8,246 bases of DNA from Chloroflexota bacterium (GTDB taxonomy: Bacteria > Chloroflexota > Chloroflexia > Thermomicrobiales > UBA6265), in the NCBI GenBank assembly GCA_019348515.1, contig JAHWJF010000128.1, forward strand, positions 1-8,246, given 5' to 3'. Under the pieces are notes generated by a model, which was not told where the DNA came from, did no database searches, and saw only the letters and a program-made list of their open reading frames with translations. Shown here piece after piece: positions 1 to 5,634 of the stretch (position 1 is its first letter; each line of letters starts with the position of its first letter). The translations under genes were made by a program, and so were the position numbers.

Positions 1-71
1 TGAACGTCGAGCTCCTCAGCTACGAAGCACCCACCTACTACGGCATGCTGGTGGCGACCTGGGAGCCATAA
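1..71 (+). CDS. C-terminal end of an unidentified protein (partial)
   Basis: The window opens inside a + strand gene. Reading codons from base 3 gives a 22-residue tail ending ..SYEAPTYYGMLVATWEP, followed by TAA at 69-71. The tail is rich in aromatic residues and has a balanced composition, unlike the Arg/Pro-rich translations of noncoding DNA here, so it looks like a genuine carboxyl end. Too little is present to name a family. The other two frames are not comparably protein-like over this stretch. No other gene follows for about 300 bases, so this is probably the last gene of its transcript. Confidence 0.6.
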   Translation, partial: NVELLSYEAPTYYGMLVATWEP

Positions 72-73
72 CG

Positions 74-135
74 AAGGGGGGCGCCTTCGGCTGCCTTCGG
101 CTAAGGGGGGGCGCTTCGCTCAAGGGGGGAAGGGG
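74..135 (+). repeat. G-tract direct repeats after a stop codon
   Basis: Four G-runs lie on the + strand just after the TAA at 69-71: 76-81 (6 G), 105-111 (7 G), 124-129 (6 G) and 132-135 (4 G). The first two are embedded in a larger direct repeat of the form AAGGGGGGCGC.TTCG.CT (74-92 and 103-120), separated by an extra copy of GCCTTCGGCT (93-102). Loops between the runs are 23, 12 and 2 bases, so an RNA or DNA G-quadruplex is conceivable but not a canonical short-loop one. It could act as a transcript-end structure; that role is only a guess. Confidence 0.55.
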
Positions 136-182
136 AAGAGGACGAGAGTTCTTCTCGCCTCCCGACTTCCGACAACAGTCCT

Positions 183-238
183 TCTTGCCGTCTTGCCGTC
201 TTGCCGCCCTGCCGTCTCGTCGTTTCGCCGTCTTGCCA
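183..238. repeat. Period-8 tandem repeat, about 7 units (TCTTGCCG)
   Basis: Seven consecutive 8-bp units fill 183-238 without a single insertion: TCTTGCCG three times, then CCCTGCCG, TCTCGTCG, TTTCGCCG and TCTTGCCA. The phase is kept although individual units have up to three changes, which indicates an older tandem duplication drifting by point mutation. Period 8 is not a codon multiple, so this is not a coding repeat, and there are no spacers, so it is not a CRISPR array. A similar but distinct period-9 block lies at 775-816 on the other side of the next gene. Confidence 0.8.
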
Positions 239-360
239 AGCGGCACATGTCGTGCATCGACGCAACCTGCCTGCAGACCACGCGTCTCGAGCTTCAGTCG
301 GTGAGCTGCTCGCGCGTGGGAGTCATGTCAATTCAGCGGTAAGCACGCCATGGTAGAGGG

Positions 361-367
361 AAGGTGG
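361..367 (+). promoter_or_regulatory. Shine-Dalgarno deciding the start at 374
   Basis: AAGGTGG lies 6 bases before the ATG at 374-376. The earlier in-frame ATG at 350 has no comparable site, so 374 is preferred. Confidence 0.6.
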
Positions 368-373
368 ATCCTC

Positions 374-745
374 ATGAATGATCGCAACATCAATGCCGGG
401 CTGGTCGCTCCGGGAGAATACGCGCCAGCCGGGGAGGCGCAGGGGGAGGCGGCCCGCTTCTCGGCAGAGCAGATCGCGCGGGGTTTCGAGGTCGAGATCG
501 ACCGGGTCCACCGCGCGTTGTCTGGCGAATTTGGTCTCGGCGCGGACGGTCGGGTCGACTCGCGGCAGGCTCAGCACCTGGTGGAGGTGATCCTCGGCGA
601 CCAACCACTGGCCGAGCAGGAAGCCGCGCTGATGCGTCTGGGGGCGTTTACGCCGCGTCCTGACCACGATTGGGGTGTCGGCGAGACGCCTCCGGGAGAG
701 GAGAGCGACAAGCTCGATCCACCCGACCCGCCTGCGACGCCTTGA
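374..745 (+). CDS. Conserved-looking small acidic protein, HTH-like segment (hypothetical)
   Basis: An open frame of 123 codons from ATG 374 to TGA 743-745; an upstream in-frame ATG at 350 would add 8 residues but lacks a ribosome site. The protein begins MNDRNINAGL. Its middle, roughly residues 27-75, is predicted by eye to be helical: SAEQIARGFEVEIDRVHRAL has the spacing of a helix-turn-helix, followed by a Gly/Asp-rich turn (GLGADGRVD) and a second helix (SRQAQHLVEVILGD). The last 35 residues are Pro/Asp/Glu-rich and probably disordered. No signal peptide or membrane segment is visible. I do not recognise a named family, although I have the impression of similar small proteins in Thermomicrobia; a DNA-binding role is only suggested by the helix pattern. 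The gene stands alone, flanked by short-period repeats, and converges on the next gene. Confidence 0.72.
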   Translation: MNDRNINAGLVAPGEYAPAGEAQGEAARFSAEQIARGFEVEIDRVHRALSGEFGLGADGRVDSRQAQHLVEVILGDQPLAEQEAALMRLGAFTPRPDHDWGVGETPPGEESDKLDPPDPPATP

Positions 746-892
746 AGAATCTGCCGCACCCGGCTCCTGACACGTTCAAACTCTTTAAACTCTTTAGACC
801 CTTCGAACTCTTCGCGTGGCTGGGTTGCGACACGCGGTCCCCGAGTCTCTCCGGGATGCACTGCGGCGAGCGTGCCTCCATTTCCTCTCTCG
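746..892. other. Convergent spacer with repeats and a bulged hairpin
   Basis: This spacer lies between two convergent genes. It contains the period-9 tandem repeat (775-816), then a segment (about 820-880) whose - strand translation reads ..VHPGETRGPRVATQP.., which I suspect is a dispersed repeat rather than coding. A small hairpin with one bulged C is formed by CCCGAG (840-845) and CTC-C-GGG (849-855). It has no T-run on either side, so it is at best a weak bidirectional terminator. Confidence 0.45.
775..816. repeat. Period-9 tandem repeat (TTYRAACTC), 4.6 units
   Basis: Consecutive 9-bp units: TTCAAACTC (775-783), TTTAAACTC (784-792), TTTAGACCC (793-801), TTCGAACTC (802-810) and a partial TTCGCG (811-816). 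Two units carry a palindromic core, TTTAAA and TTCGAA. On the - strand the array would read as a Glu-Phe-Lys repeat, but no start, ribosome site or sensible protein surrounds it. Its local AT content is clearly above the surrounding sequence. Confidence 0.75.
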
Positions 893-1438
893 TCAATCAG
901 CGTTCTTTTCCGGCACGCGCCCTTGCAGCGACCGTTGCAGGAGGGCTGTTCCGTAGAACTCGTATGAGGCGGCGGTGTCGGGGACATCCACGACGTGGAC
1001 GGTGAAGCGGGCCGGAACACCATTGTCGGGAAGGTGCGTCGCGAAGTACTCGGCATAGGTGTCGGCGTAAGCCCGGCGTAACCGCTCCTGCTCCCGCGCG
1101 AATCCTGCCGGATCGACCAACGGGTTCGGACTCTTCGGCTGGCAACCGAAGGCGTGGATCTCGATGAAATCGACGTCGCGCAATGAATTGCAGATTTCCG
1201 CCTCCTGGAGCCAGCGCTCCCAGCAGGCAAAGACCAGCGGAATCTCCCGCGCGGGATCCATCGTCACCAGTTCGTCCCGGCCCAGAATGTCTTTTGCGGA
1301 GTAACCACCAGTCAGCCCGGCAAACGAGATCTTGAGATCCCCGTCGGGAAGCTCCTCGGTCACCAGCGAGGAGAGCACCGGCCGCTCCCCTTGAGCGTAA
1401 TACGTCAGCTTGCCGCGTCTCTTGATCGTGAAGGGCAC
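893..1438 (-). CDS. Hypothetical soluble protein, 181 aa
   Basis: GTG start at 1438 with a strong Shine-Dalgarno AAGGAG (1450-1445) exactly 6 bases upstream; TGA at 895-893. The protein begins MPFTIKRRGKLTYYAQGERP and has mixed, natural-looking composition with several Trp, Cys and aromatic residues. An N-terminal beta-rich part is followed by a central segment LVFACWERWLQEAEICNSLRD (about residues 68-88), a strand-like DVDFIEIHAFG (88-98), a helix AGFAREQERLRRAYADTYAEYF (about 110-131) and a strand RFTVHVVDVPD (143-153). No signal peptide or membrane helix is seen. I do not recognise the family and assign no function. It follows the GH15 gene on the same strand after 192 bp, so it likely has its own promoter; an AT-rich patch near 1488-1512 is the only place that stands out. 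A short T6 tract (1610-1605 region) follows the GH15 stop without a strong stem. Confidence 0.72.
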   Translation of the reverse strand: MPFTIKRRGKLTYYAQGERPVLSSLVTEELPDGDLKISFAGLTGGYSAKDILGRDELVTMDPAREIPLVFACWERWLQEAEICNSLRDVDFIEIHAFGCQPKSPNPLVDPAGFAREQERLRRAYADTYAEYFATHLPDNGVPARFTVHVVDVPDTAASYEFYGTALLQRSLQGRVPEKNAD

Positions 1439-1444
1439 GCGCCG

Positions 1445-1450
1445 CTCCTT
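1445..1450 (-). promoter_or_regulatory. Shine-Dalgarno AAGGAG for the GTG at 1438
   Basis: A perfect AAGGAG core lies 6 bases upstream of GTG 1438-1436 on the - strand. It decides the start, since there is no nearby ATG. Confidence 0.75.
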
Positions 1451-1630
1451 TCCAGAAACGGGATGTCGAACGACCTCGAAAGCTACTCATATACAGATTC
1501 GCGCAAAACTAGCGGCTGGGGCAGTCGCGTCAGCATCTGCTGCATCTCAGTGTCGTTCGTGTTCCCTGGGAGACACGCGTTTGCCCTATTGTCCTGCACC
1601 CGCAAAAAAGGATTCGTTCAGAAAAGCTGG

Positions 1631-3439
1631 TTACGATTGGGGCACGACGCCGCGCAGTGGACGGTGTTTGGCGAGGGTGAGCGCGGCCTCGACGAGCGCC
1701 AGATGGGTGAACGCCTGCGGAAAGTTGCCGAGCAGGAGCCCGGAGTGCGGATCGTACTCCTCGCTCAGCAGCCCGAGATCGTTGCGGAGGCTGAGCAGCC
1801 GGTCGAACAGCGTCTCGGCTTCATCCAGTCGACCCTGTAAGGTCAGTACTTCCACCAGCCAGAACGAACAGGCGAGAAAAGCCCCCTCGCCCGGCGGCAA
1901 CCCATCGACTGCACCATCACCTTTGGCGTGGCTACGGTAGCGCAGGAGGAGCCCGTCGACGCTCAACTCGCGCCGGATGGCCTCGACCGTGGAGACGAAC
2001 CGCGGGTCATCGGCTGGGAGGAAGCCGACGAGCGGCATCAGCAGGATGCTGGCATCGAGCTCGTCCGACCCATACGACTGCGCGTATGCCTGCTTGCGCT
2101 CGCTCCACCCGCATGCCTCCACCTGGGCCTTGATCTCGTCACGCAGCTCGCGCCAGCGGGCGACGGGCCCGTCGCGTCCGAACTCTTCGTGCATGCGCAC
2201 GGCGCGGTCGAAGGCCACCCAGGCCATCATCTTCGAGTGGGTGAAATGCCGGCGCGGTCCGCGCACTTCCCAGATGCCGGCATCTTTCTCCCGCCAATGA
2301 TCCTCGAGCCAGGCCAGGAGCCGCTTCATCAGGGCCCACCCGGACTCCGAGCCCTCGATGCCGTGCGCGACCGTCTGGTAGGCGACGTCCAATACCTCGC
2401 CGTACACGTCGAGTTGAAGTTGGTGCGACGCCGCATTGCCCACCCGCACGGGACGCGAATCCGCGAAGCCCGGTAGCCAATCGAGCGTGCGCTCTGTGAG
2501 GCGGCGTTCGCCGGCCACCCCGTACATGATCTGCACGTCGGCCGGCTCGCCCGCGACCGCCCGTAGGAGCCAGTCGCGCCAGGCGGCGGCCTCGTCGCTG
2601 TAGCCCGCGCTGAGCATCGCCAGGAGTGTCAGGCTCGCGTCGCGGAGCCAGCAGTATCGGTAGTCCCAGTTACGCACACCGCCGATCTGCTCCGGCAGTG
2701 ATGTCGTCGGCGCCGCCACGATGCCGCCAGTTGGAGCATAGGTGAGCGCCTTGAGCACGAGCAGTGACTGATGGATGTCCTCATGGTGCGACCCATGATG
2801 CCGATCGGCGTTCGCCCATTCGAGCCAGAACGATTGGGTTTCCGCCAGCGCTACCTCGGCATCGACCGGCTCCGGCAACGACTGGTGCGATGGGAACCAG
2901 GTCAGCACGAACGGCACCCGGTCACCGGGTTCGACGACAAATTCCGAAACCGTCGTCAACTCTTCGCCGTGGATCTCGATCGGGGTGCGCAGACTTAGCG
3001 CGTCGGGACCGGCGATCGCGACCCGGGTGTGGTCAACGCGCTGCACCCAGGGGACGATATGGCCGTAGTCGAAACGAATGATGAGCTCGGATCTCATCGG
3101 CACCCGCCCCGTGATCCCTTCCACGATGCGGACGATGTCGGGAGCCTGGCCGCGGGGCGGCATGAAGTCGATGACGCGGACGCTCCCCTCCGCCGTTTCA
3201 TGGACCGTTTCCAGAATCAGGGTCCGGGGCCGGTACCGGCGTTCGATGCGGCGAGACTCGGGCGCCGGGGCGAGGAGCCACCGTCCATGCTCCGGCTCAC
3301 CAAGCAGTGCGGCGAAACACGCCCCGGAATCGAAGCGGGGGAAACAGCACCAGTCGATGGAGCCGGTGCGGTGCACCAGCACCGCCGTCTGCAAGTCGCC
3401 GAGGAGCGCGTAGTCCGCGATGCGCCGTGCCCTGCTCAC
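1631..3439 (-). CDS. GH15 glycoside hydrolase (trehalase/glucoamylase-like)
   Basis: The protein hydrolyses alpha-glucosidic bonds by inversion; family members act on trehalose, maltooligosaccharides, starch or dextran. With GTG 3439 as start it has 602 residues, normal for the single-module bacterial and archaeal GH15 type. The N-terminal beta-sandwich begins ARRIADYALLGDLQTAVLV..GSIDWCCFPRFDS, the usual opening of this family, which is why I chose this start over GTG 3511 (24 extra Arg-rich residues). The (alpha/alpha)6 barrel carries NWDYRYCWLRDA (about 257-268), IWEVR (general acid candidate Glu391) and GLLSEEYDP (general base candidate Glu560 or 561), then LLGNFPQAFTHLALVEAAL near the end. 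The LLSEE form is reminiscent of trehalase-type members, so trehalase is a reasonable guess, but substrate cannot be settled from sequence. No signal peptide is visible, so it is probably cytoplasmic. There is no obvious Shine-Dalgarno before GTG 3439. It lies 218 bp after the hydrolase gene. Confidence 0.93.
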   Translation of the reverse strand: MSRARRIADYALLGDLQTAVLVHRTGSIDWCCFPRFDSGACFAALLGEPEHGRWLLAPAPESRRIERRYRPRTLILETVHETAEGSVRVIDFMPPRGQAPDIVRIVEGITGRVPMRSELIIRFDYGHIVPWVQRVDHTRVAIAGPDALSLRTPIEIHGEELTTVSEFVVEPGDRVPFVLTWFPSHQSLPEPVDAEVALAETQSFWLEWANADRHHGSHHEDIHQSLLVLKALTYAPTGGIVAAPTTSLPEQIGGVRNWDYRYCWLRDASLTLLAMLSAGYSDEAAAWRDWLLRAVAGEPADVQIMYGVAGERRLTERTLDWLPGFADSRPVRVGNAASHQLQLDVYGEVLDVAYQTVAHGIEGSESGWALMKRLLAWLEDHWREKDAGIWEVRGPRRHFTHSKMMAWVAFDRAVRMHEEFGRDGPVARWRELRDEIKAQVEACGWSERKQAYAQSYGSDELDASILLMPLVGFLPADDPRFVSTVEAIRRELSVDGLLLRYRSHAKGDGAVDGLPPGEGAFLACSFWLVEVLTLQGRLDEAETLFDRLLSLRNDLGLLSEEYDPHSGLLLGNFPQAFTHLALVEAALTLAKHRPLRGVVPQS

Positions 3440-3530
3440 GGGACGAAGCGTACACCGCGGATGGTCAACTTTCCTGTTTCGCACTGAGCGCCCGCGGCAC
3501 CGCCGTTTCACTGACCGCTAGTGGGCCGCT

Positions 3531-3570
3531 ACGACCACGGCCGCACGCGCGTCACGGCCGCAATGGTCGT
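3531..3570. repeat. Long imperfect inverted repeat between hydrolase and GH15 genes
   Basis: ACGACCA (3531-3537) pairs with TGGTCGT (3564-3570). Immediately inside, CGGCCG (3538-3543) pairs with CGGCCG (3555-3560), leaving a 3-base bulge (3561-3563), and the 11-base loop contains the palindrome ACGCGCGT (3545-3552). The result is a 13-bp stem with one bulge, in the 218-bp gap about 92 bp upstream of the GH15 start and 88 bp past the hydrolase stop on the - strand. No T-run follows on either strand, so it is not a canonical terminator; an operator or RNA structure is possible. Confidence 0.6.
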
Positions 3571-3657
3571 CGGTTGGTGAACTGGTCGAAGCGAGCGGGC
3601 GTCAGGGACTGAGGGCCGCGACGCGTCCGCTCCTCCAATGGCCTTCGCGGTGCGTGC

Positions 3658-4386
3658 TCATGGCGAAGATTGGGCGATCTCCAGGAGCAGGCCGGCCAGT
3701 TCCCTCGGGGCAGTGATCATCGCGTCGTGCCCAGTTGCTAACTCTCGGTAGCCCCAGCCGCGCTCAGCGCGGGCACGCCGGGTCATCTCATCGCGCCACC
3801 CAGCCGGAGGCGCCTCGGTGCATGAGACGAAGGTCTTCGGTCCCGCGAACCCGGCCGCGCTTTCCAATCGGAGTGGCTGGGTGAAGGTCTTGAAGGGCTG
3901 CGGGGCCAGCCTTGGGCGCACCCAGGCCACGTCGTCCGCGTCGGCGATGCCGAAGCCGGACAGGTCGGCGGGGGGCGGCAGCTGCCATCCCCCGCCCTCC
4001 ACGTCCACCAGCGCCCGCCGCGCCGCGAGCCATGCCGAGGGGAAGAAATCGATCACCGCCTGGCCGGAGGCCGCCTCGGCGCCGTCAACGTATACGAGTT
4101 GCGCGATGCGGGCCGGCAGGCGGTCGGCGACGCCCGTGACGACCACGCTACCGTAGCTGTGGCCGACCAGTACGACGCCGCGGAGATCCTCGTACTCGAG
4201 GACACCGATAATATCCTGGATGTGGGTGCCAAGGTCGATCCCAGGGTGGGCCAGGTGGGCACGCTCGCCGAGACCGGTCAGGGTTGGTGCGTGGACGTGG
4301 TGACCAGCCGCGTGTAGCCAGGGGACCACCCGCTTCCAGCACCACCCGCCGTGCATGGAGCCGTGGACAAGGACGAAGGTGGCCAG
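3658..4386 (-). CDS. Alpha/beta-fold hydrolase (esterase-like), probable CTG start
   Basis: A serine hydrolase of the small alpha/beta-fold esterase group related to methylesterases and hydroxynitrile lyases; the natural substrate is unknown. Read from CTG 4386, the protein has 242 residues: LATFVLVHGSMHGGWCW at the N terminus (oxyanion HG at residues 8-9), THIQDIIGVLEYEDLRGVVLV (about 54-74), nucleophile elbow GHSYG (Ser77), and a C-terminal GHDAMI with the probable catalytic His220. The first ATG is at 4356, residue 11 of this frame, and starting there would remove the first beta strand and the HG motif. Family members usually begin MATFVLVHG, so CTG sits just where ATG is expected. The purine run AGGGGGG (4401-4395) lies 8 bases upstream. 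The frame is closed by TGA at 4422-4420, with no ATG, GTG or TTG in between. The remnant of a transposase ends only 59 bp upstream, so the original start may have been altered. Length is otherwise complete; no signal peptide. Confidence 0.88.
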   Translation of the reverse strand: MATFVLVHGSMHGGWCWKRVVPWLHAAGHHVHAPTLTGLGERAHLAHPGIDLGTHIQDIIGVLEYEDLRGVVLVGHSYGSVVVTGVADRLPARIAQLVYVDGAEAASGQAVIDFFPSAWLAARRALVDVEGGGWQLPPPADLSGFGIADADDVAWVRPRLAPQPFKTFTQPLRLESAAGFAGPKTFVSCTEAPPAGWRDEMTRRARAERGWGYRELATGHDAMITAPRELAGLLLEIAQSSP

Positions 4387-4445
4387 CGCGTTATCCCCCC
4401 TGCCCGGCCCGCGGACGCGTCATCCTGTGGCTGCCGGCGACGACA

Positions 4446-4655
4446 TTAACGCGGCCGTCGGAGTAGATTCGCCTGCCGCTCATTCTGCAGTCCCAGGCGC
4501 AGGCAACCGAGCAGCCAGGCAAACGTGCACTCGATCGCCCACCGGTGCCGCTCCAACGGCTTGCTGGAGTCGATCCCGCGCCGGGCGATGCGCGGGGTGA
4601 TCCCAAGATGGCGGTGGGCGCGCTGCCGGTTGGAATCGTGGTGGACATTGTGGGC
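4446..4655 (-). pseudogene. IS5-type transposase C-terminal remnant
   Basis: About 65-70 codons on the - strand keep the C-terminal part of an IS4/IS5-group DDE transposase. The recognisable part runs from HHDSNRQRAHRHLGI through TPRIARRGIDSSKPL to ERHRWAIECTFAWLLGCLRL and NERQ, ending at TAA 4448-4446. The R-x3-E of RWAIE matches the signature that carries the third catalytic acid of DDE transposases. The two Asp-bearing regions are missing; the same frame continues upstream as Arg/His-rich nonsense that overlaps the sixA gene. The usual tail after the ERRAD-like motif (normally another 20 or so residues) is also gone. I saw no terminal inverted repeats or target duplication. It cannot be functional. 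It lies 77 bp after the end of the phosphatase gene and just before the hydrolase gene, both on the same strand. Confidence 0.75.
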
Positions 4656-4731
4656 GGCTAGCATGCCCGGGCGCTTGCAGAGCGGACAGCCAGGAGCGTG
4701 ACACACATGAGCGCGATGATTTGGCGATCGA

Positions 4732-5226
4732 TTACGCGATCGTGCGTGGGGTCGCCACCTCGCGCAAGCGCCCTGTCCCTCGCCGCGCGGCGTCCCACCG
4801 ATCGACGTCGAACTCCAGGACTGCAAGTCCCGAGGTCGGTAGGCGAACATCCCCATCGTGGTTGCCCGCCAGCGCCTCTGCCAGATCCTCGAATCCCGGA
4901 TTATGACCGACGATCATCGCGCAATTGACCTCGTCCAGGATGCTTCGCACGAGGGCGAGCAGGGTCTCGACGTCAGCGCCGTAGATGCGCGGCTCCACGG
5001 TTAGAGGAGCGGTGTACCCAACGGCCGGCGCCACAATCTCCGCCGTCTGCAAGGCCCGTGTCGCATCAGAGGTGATGATCGCGTCCGGGGGCCCGGTCAA
5101 AGAGTGGATGTAGGCGCCCATGGCCGCGGCGTTGCGGCGACCGCGTTCCGTTAGCTCGCGGGCGTGGTCGCCGGCCGGAGCATCGGGCTGGGTCTTGGCA
5201 TGGCGCAGGATGAGCAGGCTCTTCAT
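4732..5226 (-). CDS. sixA: SixA-type histidine phosphatase family protein
   Basis: A member of the histidine phosphatase superfamily, branch of the small SixA proteins. In E. coli SixA acts on phosphohistidine of HPt domains or PTS proteins; whether this homologue does the same is not shown, and the symbol marks family only. The 164-residue length is typical. The catalytic motif is near the N terminus, LLILRHAKT (Arg8, His9 being the phosphorylated histidine), followed by ARELTERGRRNA (22-33), SDATRALQTA (53-62, Arg57), the acid region VEPRIYGA (Glu78) and VGHNPGFEDL (His108). All expected active-site residues are present, so it should be active, cytoplasmic and small. ATG 5226 is preceded by AGGA at a 7- to 8-base spacing. 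Its stop (TAA 4734-4732) is followed by the transposase remnant, and its 5' side carries two inverted repeats. Confidence 0.9.
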   Translation of the reverse strand: MKSLLILRHAKTQPDAPAGDHARELTERGRRNAAAMGAYIHSLTGPPDAIITSDATRALQTAEIVAPAVGYTAPLTVEPRIYGADVETLLALVRSILDEVNCAMIVGHNPGFEDLAEALAGNHDGDVRLPTSGLAVLEFDVDRWDAARRGTGRLREVATPRTIA

Positions 5227-5250
5227 CGATCATTCCTGAGATGAGATCGT

Positions 5251-5277
5251 CCAGGCCGCCGAATGAGAGTGGCCTGG
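5251..5277. repeat. Inverted repeat in the sixA leader
   Basis: CCAGGCC (5251-5257) is a perfect inverted copy of GGCCTGG (5271-5277) with a 13-base spacer. It begins 25 bp upstream of the sixA ATG. A second, smaller palindrome, GTCGC-TATG-GCGAC, lies at 5301-5314. Either could be an operator or a leader hairpin; I have no evidence for a specific protein. Confidence 0.45.
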
Positions 5278-5437
5278 GACAGCGGCAGACACAAAGTATC
5301 GTCGCTATGGCGACCCTCTCGCTGTGACAGAGCACCACGGTCTCCACACCGCTTCCCGCCAGCGCGTTGGATCGCGGCGCCAGCGAACGGCGGTAGGGGC
5401 AACGCTTGCGTAGCCGGCCCCGAGGCACGGATTCGGG

Positions 5438-5629
5438 TCATCCGCCGTTGTAGTATTTGGCCATGATCTCGCTACTCGAAATCAGCCCCTGCACAAACGT
5501 CTCATCGAGGGGTTCGATCCTCTTCGAATTGACAAAACGATAGAAGTCGAGGCGGAAACTCAGGCCGATTGGGCAGAGCACGCTGAGCGATTCGTGTTCG
5601 CTCCAGTCGCGAAATCGAGAACGCCTCAT
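5438..5629 (-). CDS. Small hypothetical ORF, 63 aa, atypical composition
   Basis: ATG 5629 to TGA 5440-5438. The product, MRRSRFRDWSEHESLSVLCP..AKYYNGG, is rich in Ser and aromatic residues and has a single Ala, which is unlike the Arg/Ala/Pro-rich translations that noncoding DNA gives in this genome. Base content is about 53 % GC by hand count, below its neighbours. No ribosome site precedes the ATG, and the frame is closed by TAA at 5650-5648, so no earlier start exists. Its ATG is only 5 bp from the GTG of the divergent GH2 gene, which makes two independent promoters and leaders impossible in between. It could be a real small gene, a fragment of an older gene cut at its 5' end, or chance. 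I do not recognise a family. Confidence 0.35.
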   Translation of the reverse strand: MRRSRFRDWSEHESLSVLCPIGLSFRLDFYRFVNSKRIEPLDETFVQGLISSSEIMAKYYNGG

Positions 5630-5634
5630 GTCCG

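Larger units (their letters stand above)
72..373. other. Gene-free spacer with G-tract and tandem repeats
   Basis: This 300-bp stretch holds no convincing gene. The only long open frame over it (- strand, 16-246) is an Arg/Pro/Lys-rich low-complexity translation that also overlaps the end of the upstream gene. The left half contains G-tract repeats (74-135) and a weak 5-bp hairpin (CGAGA 143-147 with TCTCG 153-157). The right half contains a period-8 tandem repeat (183-238). Bases 239-360 show nothing I recognise; the promoter of the small gene starting at 374 should lie there, but I cannot pick out convincing -10 and -35 boxes. Confidence 0.5.

Noticed and set aside
183..238. CRISPR array
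   Set aside because: Direct 8-bp units without spacers, and no cas genes in the window.
571..1230. 219-codon - strand open frame across two genes and their spacer
   Set aside because: It overlaps the small + strand gene and the - strand hypothetical gene in other frames, is Ser/Arg/Pro-rich, and reads through the tandem repeat.
1488..1512. Promoter in the AT-rich patch upstream of the gene starting at 1438
   Set aside because: A TATATG-like box exists on the - strand but there is no -35 at a suitable distance.
1928..2476. 182-codon + strand open frame opposite the GH15 gene
   Set aside because: It lies entirely antisense to the GH15 catalytic domain, whose motifs are clear; it is a mirror of GC-rich codon bias.
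3436..3468. Eleven-codon leader (TTG 3468 to TGA 3436) overlapping the GH15 GTG, with AGGA upstream
   Set aside because: It could give translational coupling, but the AGGA is only 3 bases from TTG and such short frames are expected by chance.
3440..3511. GTG 3511 as start of the GH15 protein
   Set aside because: It adds 24 Arg/Cys-rich residues ahead of the family's usual N terminus and has no ribosome site; GTG 3439 fits the family length.
4656..4856. N-terminal half of the transposase frame
   Set aside because: The translation upstream of about 4655 is Arg/His-rich, shows no DDE-family motifs and overlaps sixA, so I kept it out of the remnant.
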